A DNA stretch of 37,384 bases from NCBI GenBank assembly GCA_029865945.1, contig JARXAH010000010.1, positions 1 to 37,384 on the forward strand. Reading direction: 5' to 3'. The first letter of the stretch is position 1, and the number at the start of each line of letters is the position of its first letter. Shown piece after piece: positions 1 to 5,480 of this stretch. This DNA comes from Bacteriovoracaceae bacterium. GTDB lineage: Bacteria; Bdellovibrionota; Bacteriovoracia; Bacteriovoracales; Bacteriovoracaceae. The notes under the pieces are model-generated. The model saw nothing but the letters and a program-made list of their open reading frames with translations. It was not told the DNA's origin and made no database searches. Made by a program: the position numbers and the translations under genes.

Positions 1-236
1 ACCACAGGTGGAGGACCCCATGGAGAATTTCCTCCGAATTTACCATATTGTTTATTCTTAAACATCCAACTGCATTCCATTTAAAACCACAAAGTATTTT
101 TATTTTAATTGCTCATACTAAAAAATGCAATTTAAGATCTAAATTAATTTTCGTTTCAGTCACGATAAGGCGGGCAATTAAAAATTGTCGGCCTTTATTT
201 TGTAACGATGTTTTCTTGCTAATTTGTCATTCTTCT
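1..236. other. left-edge stretch with no supported gene
   Basis: No complete gene can be supported here. Short frames touch the left edge on both strands: a plus frame stops at 84, and a minus frame could start at 65 and run off the window with a Gly/Pro-rich N-terminus (MFKNKQYGKFGGNS). Either could be the tip of a neighbouring gene, but too little is visible to choose. A plus-strand open frame at 48-371 mostly lies opposite the antitoxin relic and resembles nothing known. Confidence 0.3.
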
Positions 237-461
237 TTAGGCCACTTTAAGATGAATGATCATTTTTATGCCGGCTTTTTTATATTGGTCTCTCAGTGCA
301 AGCTCAACAAAAGTAAATTCAGAGAACTTCAAAATTTTAGCAAATTTTTAGGCCCTCTCAAGACTAACTGATTTAATACCTTTTTCAATTTGTGATAGGT
401 GAGCTTGAGAAATTCCAAGTTTTTTGGCAAAAGTAACTTGCGATATTGACGCAACACTCAT
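237..461 (-). pseudogene. XRE/HigA-type antitoxin relic with in-frame stop
   Basis: Read on the minus strand from ATG 459-461, this encodes an HTH_3 (XRE) antitoxin-like peptide. The recognisable core is VTFAKKLGISQAHLSQIEKG, followed by SVSLERA. A TAA at 348-350 interrupts it where a charged residue is expected. The same frame then continues as KFAKILKFSEFTFVELALRD to a second stop at 237-239. The whole is 75 codons, a normal length for a small antitoxin, so a single nonsense change fits better than random sequence. No toxin gene is visible upstream at 462-590. The first codons and the 5' region lie inside the direct repeat 439-500. The N-terminal 37 residues still contain the whole HTH, so a truncated DNA-binding peptide could be made. 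Confidence 0.6.
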
Positions 462-500
462 AATAGACGGGTGATGGCACCTAATATGTACCTAATATGT
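439..500. repeat. direct repeat, copy 1
   Basis: This matches 4731-4790 over about 60 bp, with six mismatches and one 2-nt gap. It contains the motif GGGTGATGGCAC (469-480) and then a tandem duplication of an 11-mer (ACCTAATATGT). Copy 2 carries a different tandem (CCTAATCTG) at the same point. The repeat covers the start and 5' flank of the antitoxin relic. Confidence 0.75.
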
Positions 501-590
501 AATTTGCATAATTTGCATCCTTGCATTTACTTTATCGACTAGACAGTCTGTTCACTAGTTAAATCATCACACCACAATTAGTGTTTCAAA

Positions 591-1889
591 TCAGATAAAT
601 AACTTTTTTGCTCTCTTATTCATGCCCTCAACAATGAGATCAAGCGTCCTAGTTTTGAGATCTTTATCAAGCTCACTGGCCTTATAGTTAAAATTTTCAA
701 AGTTTTTTTTTACTTCTACGAAAATCCTTTCAATGTCATCTTTTGATATAAGGCACTTGCTCGCCGTCTCAAGGTAGTGACGCTTCAATATCTTGTCGAA
801 GTTATAGTGATTAGAATTTCCTATCCCCATCGCTAGTCTTAGCTTCTGAAGGGCCCGTTTTTTTCTCGCATGAAGGAAATATCCACTCATCACATCGTAA
901 AAAGGAGTCAGTCTGAATCCCTTCTGATTCATGAAGATGCTAAAGTTTTTCGCGTGACCGTCTGTCGCAAACAGAAGATCAAAAATGATTATTGCTTTGA
1001 AAAAATCAATCCTATCTCTCGACTCCTGGGAACTGGCCAGAAACTTTGAAATGGCCACTATCCCTGGCCCGCCTTCGTTTTGATACTTCTTATAGGGAGA
1101 GACACCCAAAGCTTGGCACATGTCTTCTTGAGGGATTCGCAGGATCACATCCTTTCCATCATCTTGTAACCAGCGTCTATCGAATCGCTCAACCACAAGC
1201 ACTCTTTGATCTTCAAATCTTTCAATCGTTGCCTTGCAAGTCTTGAGACCAAACTTTTCCATGATAAAGAGCGAAGCCCACTCGTTGTCTAAGCTATCAT
1301 CGAAATTGATATCCATCCCCAGGGCCCCAATTGGAGTTTTGATGATATGAGTGGTAGGTGTTTGGCCATGTGGCCAACACCAGTTTTTGCCAACTTTGAG
1401 CAGTGCCGTTTTCTCTTGGGCGCCCGCGATAGATAACCTAAAGTCATCCTCCTCCATTCCGAGAGGACTGGTAGAGCTTAGTCCTCGGATCTTTTGAGCG
1501 ATTGCCTTCGAACTTAATTTTGAATAATTCATTTCAAAAATTGGTGGCTCTCCACTTTCCTCAGGGAGAAAGCTGAGTGCCCCAACGCAATCTTTCCCCA
1601 CCACCTCCAAGATGTCGAAGGGTCTAGTACTTTCTGCGCCGTACTTCTGAGCAACTAATTTTTTAATTTCATCATTATCCGGTAAAAGGTTATCAAAATA
1701 TCTGGATACAATTTCGCCCTTATACTCCTGTTCCTGGATTGGAAGCGACTGGGAAATTGCAAATCCATCTTTAATCCACTCATCTACATACTTGAAAGAT
1801 ATTTGTCCTGAAGAATCTTTCTTCAGGATTCCAACTCTTGCACCATTCAAAAAAACATTCAGTGTCTTTCCTGCTCTTTTACGGCCCAT
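591..1889 (-). CDS. hipA: HipA-type serine/threonine kinase toxin
   Basis: HipA toxins are kinases; in E. coli HipA phosphorylates glutamyl-tRNA synthetase and triggers growth arrest. The 432 residues match the family length. The sequence has the ISxAGAQEKTALL-type loop, with S153 at the place of the autophosphorylated Ser150 of E. coli. It also has VERFDRR, the QEDMCQALG segment, the catalytic loop TDGHAKNFS (D310, N315) and FYDVMS with the metal-binding D332, so the kinase looks intact. Upstream hipB ends only 3 nt before this ATG, giving the usual antitoxin-toxin operon. I infer autorepression by HipB alone or with HipA at the dyad upstream of hipB. The exact kinase target cannot be read from sequence. 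Confidence 0.95.
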   Translation of the reverse strand: MGRKRAGKTLNVFLNGARVGILKKDSSGQISFKYVDEWIKDGFAISQSLPIQEQEYKGEIVSRYFDNLLPDNDEIKKLVAQKYGAESTRPFDILEVVGKDCVGALSFLPEESGEPPIFEMNYSKLSSKAIAQKIRGLSSTSPLGMEEDDFRLSIAGAQEKTALLKVGKNWCWPHGQTPTTHIIKTPIGALGMDINFDDSLDNEWASLFIMEKFGLKTCKATIERFEDQRVLVVERFDRRWLQDDGKDVILRIPQEDMCQALGVSPYKKYQNEGGPGIVAISKFLASSQESRDRIDFFKAIIIFDLLFATDGHAKNFSIFMNQKGFRLTPFYDVMSGYFLHARKKRALQKLRLAMGIGNSNHYNFDKILKRHYLETASKCLISKDDIERIFVEVKKNFENFNYKASELDKDLKTRTLDLIVEGMNKRAKKLFI

Positions 1890-1892
1890 CTC

Positions 1893-2192
1893 TTAAACCT
1901 CATTCAAGTAGTTCAGAACGGCCCGAACTTTACTTGTACTGCTGAGTTTTGCTTTGACCGTACCAGGACTAGATAGCTCAAGATTTAGCTTTAGGGCCTG
2001 GACAATTTTGAAGAAGGACTCTAGCGTTCCCTTCCCACTTTCCACGTCACTAATTGTTGGTTGCCGCATGTTCATCATTTTCGCCAAGTCGGCTTGAGAA
2101 TGATTCTGCTGTTTGCGAAGCCGCTTAAGTGCAAGTCCTGCTTTCTTGGGTGTATTGATGTTATCAATTTGAAGGCTTTCATCTGTCTTCAT
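1893..2192 (-). CDS. hipB: HipB-type XRE antitoxin
   Basis: This 99-residue protein has an XRE-family helix-turn-helix at about residues 18-72 (LALKRLRKQQNHSQADLAKM, then MRQPTISDVESGKGT). HipB dimers bind the toxin kinase and repress their own operon. The protein has a longer N-terminal arm than E. coli HipB (88 aa) and a C-terminal tail (KVRAVLNYLNEV). The ATG at 2190-2192 has a good ribosome-binding site, GGAG, 5 nt upstream. The gene is followed after 3 nt by hipA. Assignment rests on the HTH and its position in front of an intact hipA. Confidence 0.9.
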   Translation of the reverse strand: MKTDESLQIDNINTPKKAGLALKRLRKQQNHSQADLAKMMNMRQPTISDVESGKGTLESFFKIVQALKLNLELSSPGTVKAKLSSTSKVRAVLNYLNEV

Positions 2193-2200
2193 TCAAGCTC

Positions 2201-2262
2201 CATACGTTTTTTGGTATAATACAATTTTATACTAATTATCGTATTTTTCAATCTTATACTTA
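2201..2262 (-). promoter_or_regulatory. hipBA promoter region with dyad operator
   Basis: GTATAA-N7-TTATAC (2214-2232) is a perfect 6-bp dyad just upstream of hipB. Related TATAC half-sites lie at 2201-2206 and about 2254-2259, so several HipB dimers could bind. AT-rich -10-like hexamers overlap the dyad, but I cannot pick one promoter with confidence. Operator function is inferred from the position and from the autoregulation known for hipBA. Confidence 0.45.
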
Positions 2263-2315
2263 AATCCGTATTAAAAAACATGCTGGGGTCATGTGCTCTC
2301 AGTACGTTAGATAGT

Positions 2316-2520
2316 TTATCGCGAGCGCCTTTTTCTGAGGACGATCTCGAAACCAAGAAGATATGCAACCTTGATCAGTGTGGATAATTTTATGTCATGC
2401 TCCACTTGCTCGAGTTTTACAACACCCAGCAATATCTTCTTGAGTTACACCTTGATCTTTTCGTAATTTTTTTATGAGAGGCCCTGCCTTAGTCGAATCC
2501 TTCAGGATGATGTCCACCAT
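2316..2520 (-). pseudogene. frameshifted XRE antitoxin relic
   Basis: On the minus strand, ATG 2518-2520 follows a strong ribosome-binding site (GGAG, 5 nt spacing). It opens a HipB-like protein: MVDIILKDSTKAGPLIKKLR, then KDQGVTQEDIAG. After that the frame runs out of similarity and stops at 2395. A shifted frame starting at about 2422 continues the same fold: VVKLEQVEHDIKLSTLIKVA, then LGFEIVLRKRRSR, ending at TAA 2316-2318. The recognition-helix segment (normally LLGVSRxTISKLE) is shortened, so a small deletion not divisible by three probably removed six or seven codons. The open frame extends upstream to 2658, but that part has no HTH features and no better start site. No partner toxin is visible next to it. 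Confidence 0.6.
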
Positions 2521-2752
2521 GTTGTCTCCAATATACTTACCTATTTCTATTGTAAATTTTTTACGGGAATGTTTACCCGAGTATACATGATGAATATGGT
2601 GAATTCGTTTAGGTTCGTCTGAAGAACTTGTGGGCGATTTAGGATAGTATCTGTGCATTTTTAGATTTTTTCTTAGATGATTTTTGATAACTACACTAAA
2701 AATTCGAAGGAAAGAATTAAAAATGCAACTGGCACTTAAGAGTATTTAGTGA

Positions 2753-2769
2753 AAAAAGTGCCACCACCC
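2753..2769. repeat. 17-bp inverted repeat, left arm
   Basis: AAAAAGTGCCACCACCC is repeated exactly in inverted orientation at 3613-3629. The pair brackets the toxin-like/HTH module at 2835-3557. The 314-nt gap 2521-2834 otherwise holds only the promoter and operator of that module. Confidence 0.85.
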
Positions 2770-2782
2770 ATAGAGTCAAGAC

Positions 2783-2817
2783 TTGACAAAATTGCCAATA
2801 CTTGGTAAATTTGCCAA
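2783..2817 (+). promoter_or_regulatory. promoter and overlapping palindromic operator of the TA pair at 2835
   Basis: TTGACA (2783-2788), a 17-nt spacer and TAAATT (2806-2811) form a good sigma-70 promoter. A near-perfect 16-bp palindrome, TTGGTAAATTTGCCAA (2802-2817), covers the -10, and a further half-site TTGCCAA lies at 2792-2798. Predicted transcription starts near 2818, which excludes the upstream TTG at 2802 as the start codon. The layout suggests autorepression by the HTH protein encoded at 3195. Confidence 0.6.
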
Positions 2818-2834
2818 TAGACTTGGAGCTTTCG

Positions 2835-3179
2835 TTGAAAAAAGAGAATATTGTTCTTTGTTTACTGAATATCGAAGTGATCATTGCTGGTAGATCGATT
2901 AATGAAATCTACTTTGACCTAAAGCACATCCAATATAGATGGAATAAAGAAAAGCGTGATTATAATGATGGGCCCGCCAGAAATTACTATACTGAAGATG
3001 ACGTGGTTTCATTTTTTGAGCAGCTCAATACCTTAGCTCAGACTCCGCTTGCTCAAAAGGCAAGCTTGCAAAGTGTGGAACAACGCTTCGTATTTTATAT
3101 TTATGATGGTGATAAGAAATTAAAGATGGTGGTGGATTTGATGAAAAATCAGTCCACAGTCGTCGTTACTATTCACTAG
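2835..3179 (+). CDS. candidate toxin, unknown family, paired with HTH antitoxin
   Basis: This 114-residue protein (counted from TTG 2835) is not one I recognise. The open frame extends upstream to TTG 2802, but the predicted promoter overlaps that part. TTG 2835 has GGAG six nt before it. The centre is charged (HIQYRWNKEKRDYNDGPARN). The end has alternating strands, FVFYIYDGDKKLKMVVDL then STVVVTIH, reminiscent of the closing strands of small RelE-like or DUF4258 RNase-fold proteins; that resemblance is loose. The gene lies 15 nt before an XRE-type gene, shares its promoter, and is bracketed by a perfect inverted repeat inside a TA cluster. Toxin function is therefore an inference from context. 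It has no signal peptide or membrane segment. Confidence 0.6.
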   Translation: MKKENIVLCLLNIEVIIAGRSINEIYFDLKHIQYRWNKEKRDYNDGPARNYYTEDDVVSFFEQLNTLAQTPLAQKASLQSVEQRFVFYIYDGDKKLKMVVDLMKNQSTVVVTIH

Positions 3180-3194
3180 ACAAAAGAGGTTTTT

Positions 3195-3557
3195 ATGAAA
3201 AAAAAGAAAAATACAATTCCTAATGATTACTTTGATAATAAAGAATTTATTGTGGATGAGATTGATGAAGACCTAGTTGCTGGAGTCCTTGGAAAGAATC
3301 CTTCGGCCGATCAATTGTTAAAGTTTGAGTTCTGTACTTATATTTCTCAACTTATTGACCGTAAAGGCATGAGTCTAACCGATGTAGAAAAGGCCACAGG
3401 TGTAAATCCAAGTGATGTTAGTCGAATAAAAAACCATCACCTTGATCGCTTCACTATTGATCGACTCATCAAAATCTACAGCACCTTAGATACCCAACAT
3501 GGGGTTAGTGCAGTTTTAAAAAGCGTCATTAAAAAAATAGGGAAAATTTCAGCTTAA
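3195..3557 (+). CDS. XRE/HigA-like antitoxin and probable autorepressor
   Basis: This 120-residue protein has an acidic N-terminal arm (about residues 1-45) and an HTH at about 52-105 (LIDRKGMSLTDVEKATGVNP, then SDVSRIKNHHLDRFTIDRLI). It resembles HTH_37/HigA-type antitoxins. The N-terminal arm is a plausible toxin-binding segment, as in other antitoxins with a disordered arm. Its ribosome-binding site AGAGG is 8 nt before ATG 3195, and it follows the candidate toxin by 15 nt. The order toxin then antitoxin is that of higBA-type systems. It probably binds the TTGGYAAATTTGCCAA palindrome at 2802-2817. Confidence 0.75.
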   Translation: MKKKKNTIPNDYFDNKEFIVDEIDEDLVAGVLGKNPSADQLLKFEFCTYISQLIDRKGMSLTDVEKATGVNPSDVSRIKNHHLDRFTIDRLIKIYSTLDTQHGVSAVLKSVIKKIGKISA

Positions 3558-3752
3558 TGGTTTAAGGTCCAAGCGCGATCGTTAGGCAATTAGGTGCGGC
3601 AATTCAATTATCGGGTGGTGGCACTTTTTCTCCTTTTCTCTCTCTTTTTCTCTGCTTTTTCTATCGAATAGCGACGAACTAAGTCGCCGCTTTGAGTACT
3701 ATCTTGTAGGCTTTAGGCGCTTGTATTCATTTCATGCGTACTAAGCTTAACT
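3558..3752. other. intergenic stretch between two TA modules
   Basis: This holds the right arm of the 17-bp inverted repeat (3613-3629), a pyrimidine-rich run (about 3625-3662) and a small hairpin, GCGAC-N7-GTCGC (3671-3687). I see no coding signal. Confidence 0.5.
3613..3629. repeat. 17-bp inverted repeat, right arm
   Basis: GGGTGGTGGCACTTTTT is the exact reverse complement of 2753-2769. A degenerate copy in the opposite orientation (GTGCTACCATCC, 4519-4530) lies after the next TA module. Confidence 0.85.
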
Positions 3753-3782
3753 TTGACCTATATTATCACTTTTGATAATATA
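3753..3782 (+). promoter_or_regulatory. higBA promoter with perfect 10-bp dyad operator
   Basis: TTGACC (3753-3758), a 17-nt spacer and TAATAT (3776-3781) form the promoter. TATATTATCA (3759-3768) and TGATAATATA (3773-3782) are perfect inverted arms separated by CTTT. They fill the spacer and cover the -10, a typical site for an autorepressor. Transcription should start near 3788. Confidence 0.65.
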
Positions 3783-3790
3783 AGTCTATG

Positions 3791-3829
3791 AAGATTGAGC
3801 TCTGTATTAATGATACAGAGCTCAATCTT
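3791..3829 (+). promoter_or_regulatory. perfect 17-bp hairpin enclosing the toxin start codon
   Basis: AAGATTGAGCTCTGTAT (3791-3807) pairs perfectly with 3813-3829. The 5-nt loop TAATG contains most of the context of ATG 3810-3812, the likely start of the HigB-like toxin. Because transcription probably begins near 3788, the hairpin would sit at the 5' end of the mRNA and hide the start region. A 14-codon ORF (ATG 3788 to TAG 3832, MKIELCINDTELNL) runs through it in another frame. Confidence 0.7.
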
Positions 3830-4103
3830 TAGAGATTGGTATGACAACTTGGACCATACTCTTCGAATGAGAGTTGAAGCAAGGCTTGCTAGAATTTCGG
3901 CCTTTGGTAATTTAGGTGATCATAAAAATCTCAAAGATGGAGTATTTGAATTACGTTTTTTAATGCATTCAGGAATGAGAATTTATTTTGGCATAGAAGA
4001 GCAAAATAAAATTATCTTATTGCTGGTCGGTGGCAGTAAAAGTTCTCAAGTGAAAGATATTGCAAAGGCAAAGCGTTTTTGGAGAAAACACAAAGGAGCT
4101 TAA
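3810..4103 (+). CDS. higB: HigB/RelE-family toxin (Gp49-like addiction module killer)
   Basis: This 97-residue protein matches the Gp49-like RelE branch (TIGR02683-type killer proteins). It has FRDWYDNLD, the basic ARLARISAFGNLGDHKNL, DGVFELRFLMHSGMRIYFG, IILLLVGGSKSSQVKDI and KAKRFWRKH. Such toxins are ribosome-dependent mRNA endonucleases. The open frame extends to TTG 3795, but ATG 3810 gives the usual N-terminus. Neither start has a clear ribosome-binding site, and the region folds into a 17-bp hairpin, so translation is probably low or controlled. The antitoxin gene starts 1 nt after the stop codon. Confidence 0.85.
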   Translation: MIQSSIFRDWYDNLDHTLRMRVEARLARISAFGNLGDHKNLKDGVFELRFLMHSGMRIYFGIEEQNKIILLLVGGSKSSQVKDIAKAKRFWRKHKGA

Positions 4104-4104
4104 T

Positions 4105-4392
4105 ATGAGTAGAAGAACTGAAACATGGAACCATGATTTATCAAAAAAACTTCAGAGTAAAAGTTATCGCCGTGACTTTTTTCTCATTCTTATCGAGGAA
4201 GAAAAATTAAGTCTTAGAGAAGCTATTTATACCTTTGCCAGATCAATGGGCAACCAGGAATTTGCAAAATTAATTGGAATGTCACCAAGTAATGCATCAC
4301 GCTCGGCCAATCCTCAAAATGATGTTAAGTGGACTACCATAGAGCATATATTGGGCAAGATCGGAGTGCATGTTTCGGCGAAAGCAGCGTAG
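4105..4392 (+). CDS. higA: HigA-type antitoxin of the HigB partner
   Basis: This 95-residue protein starts at ATG 4105, after a good AGGAG in the toxin's last codons (spacing about 7). An open frame reaches back to 4060, but that part overlaps the toxin. The HTH lies at about residues 42-68 (MGNQEFAKLIGMSPSNASRS), with a C-terminal segment TTIEHILGKIGVHVS typical of HI1420-like/HigA antidotes. It should neutralise the toxin by direct binding and repress the promoter at 3753-3782. The gap to the toxin is 1 nt, so the two are translationally coupled. Confidence 0.82.
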   Translation: MSRRTETWNHDLSKKLQSKSYRRDFFLILIEEEKLSLREAIYTFARSMGNQEFAKLIGMSPSNASRSANPQNDVKWTTIEHILGKIGVHVSAKAA

Positions 4393-4853
4393 TCCAATTT
4401 GTGCCACCTTATGGGCCATCGTTAGTTTCTAATTCAAATATACCTAAGCCATTCGAGATGGCCGGTGCGATAATCTTTTTTGAACCCACACGAAACCAGT
4501 ATTCGTGTTTGGAAAAAGTGCTACCATCCTAGCACTATCTTGCTTGCGTCAAAAATTAAATGCTCATCCTGTGTTAAACTATAATAAAATTTTAAACTGC
4601 AAAATAAGATGACTGCTCACATGATGTTTATCAATATTTATAATTCTATTTTTAACTTAGAATCGTGCTAGTTCTATTCCATTTGTATTTCATAATAGTA
4701 TTTCTCTTTTTGTTTTTATCTGGCAACTGATGCGATATTGACGCAACACAGATAACAGACGGGTGATGGAACCTAATCTGCCTAATCTGTTGTTTGTTAT
4801 TAGTAATAATTTTTTCTCAATATTATTATGTGGCGACTGATGCCACCTAATTA
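4393..4853. other. 461-nt non-coding stretch with repeats
   Basis: I see no gene here. It contains a GTGCCACC element at 4401-4408, a degenerate border motif GTGCTACCATCC (4519-4530), direct-repeat copy 2 (4731-4790), and a shorter direct repeat, TGGCRACTGATG, at 4721-4732 and 4831-4842. The second of these runs into TGATGCCACCTAAT (4838-4851), which resembles 472-485 and 4764-4777. GTGGC-N7-GCCAC (4830-4846) could form a small hairpin just after mazF. Confidence 0.55.
4731..4790. repeat. direct repeat, copy 2
   Basis: This is the partner of 439-500 in the same orientation, about 4.3 kb away. It shares TGCGATATTGACGCAACAC and CAGACGGGTGATGG-type cores. The homologue of the antitoxin start codon in copy 1 is lost here, and similarity ends about ten bases into the HTH gene, so only a promoter/start fragment is duplicated. 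Confidence 0.75.
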
Positions 4854-5189
4854 TCAGTGGTTAATAATTAACGATGCAATCTTGGCGGTGCACTCTGCAA
4901 CAACAGATCTCTGAGCTTTTTCTATAAATTTGGCTTTTCTTGCCTTCCAATCTAAATTTTTAAGATGATCACACAGGACAGCACCGTGTATTTTTTTTCC
5001 TTCTATAATCGTTTCAAACGGATAGCCTTTTATGCTTGTAGTAATTGGACAACACACCGCTAAATTTGTTTTTTCATTATATTTTTTAGGAGATAACACG
5101 ATTGCAGGACGTTTTCCCATTTGTTCACGACCAGCCTGGGGGGTAAAATTTAACCAAATAATATCACCACGATCAGGAATATAGCCCAT
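4854..5189 (-). CDS. mazF: MazF/PemK-family endoribonuclease toxin
   Basis: MazF toxins cut mRNA at short sequence motifs and arrest growth. The protein shows the family pattern: YIPDRGDIIWLNFTPQAGRE, KRPAIVLSPKKYN, AVCCPITTSIKGYPFE, GAVLCDHLKNLDWKAR. Length (111 aa) equals E. coli MazF. I chose ATG 5189, which overlaps the mazE stop as TAATG and has GAGG 7 nt upstream; a GTG at 5195 would add two residues. Catalytic R and T (in RPAIV and PITTS) are present, so it looks functional. It is the second gene of the mazEF operon. Confidence 0.93.
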   Translation of the reverse strand: MGYIPDRGDIIWLNFTPQAGREQMGKRPAIVLSPKKYNEKTNLAVCCPITTSIKGYPFETIIEGKKIHGAVLCDHLKNLDWKARKAKFIEKAQRSVVAECTAKIASLIINH

Positions 5190-5425
5190 TACCACACCTC
5201 ATTGCCTTCTGAAGTAAAGTCATCTTCAGAGTGGAGATTTTTTTTGGTAATTTTTTCTAATAAATCATTTAGAACATACCGGGTTTTTACAGGAAAGATC
5301 ATAATTGCACCATTTTTATGTTCAACTGTTACTTCTGCATTTTCGCATAAAGAAGCTTGCTCGATAATGGCCTTAGGAATTCTTACTCCAAGAGAGTTTC
5401 CCCATTTTTGAATTTTTGCAGTCAT
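5189..5425 (-). CDS. mazE: MazE-family AbrB-like antitoxin
   Basis: This 78-residue protein has the SpoVT/AbrB swapped-hairpin DNA-binding domain at residues 1-50 (KIQKWGNSLGVRIPKAIIEQ). An acidic C-terminal tail (HSEDDFTSEGNEVW) is the usual toxin-binding segment. ATG 5423-5425 has AGAGG 5 nt upstream. It overlaps mazF by TAATG and is transcribed from the strong promoter at 5452-5480. MazE-type antitoxins are labile and repress their own operon. Confidence 0.93.
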   Translation of the reverse strand: MTAKIQKWGNSLGVRIPKAIIEQASLCENAEVTVEHKNGAIMIFPVKTRYVLNDLLEKITKKNLHSEDDFTSEGNEVW

Positions 5426-5451
5426 ATATACCTCTAATCTCTGTTAACTTA

Positions 5452-5480
5452 AGTATATACAAAGTTTAAACACAAGTCAA
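5452..5480 (-). promoter_or_regulatory. mazEF promoter
   Basis: On the minus strand, TTGACT (5475-5480), a 17-nt spacer and TATACT (5452-5457) form a near-consensus sigma-70 promoter about 27 nt before mazE. The palindrome GTATATAC (5453-5460) overlaps the -10 and could be part of a MazE operator. Confidence 0.75.

Noticed and set aside
48-371. 107-codon plus-strand ORF
   Set aside because: It lies opposite the antitoxin relic, has no ribosome-binding site and resembles nothing known.
2521-2658. N-terminal 46 codons in front of the frameshifted HTH relic
   Set aside because: The strong ribosome-binding site and HTH-like sequence support a start at 2520; the upstream part is His- and Lys-rich with no domain features.
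4329-4532. 67-codon ORF after higA
   Set aside because: It overlaps higA in another frame and then runs through repeats; it has no start signal.
439-4853. Integron cassette array with attC sites
   Set aside because: TA modules separated by repeats suggest cassettes, and GTTAGGC at 3580 resembles a core site. I found no consistent paired GTTRRRY/RYYYAAC ends or attC-like folds at the borders, and no integrase is in the window.
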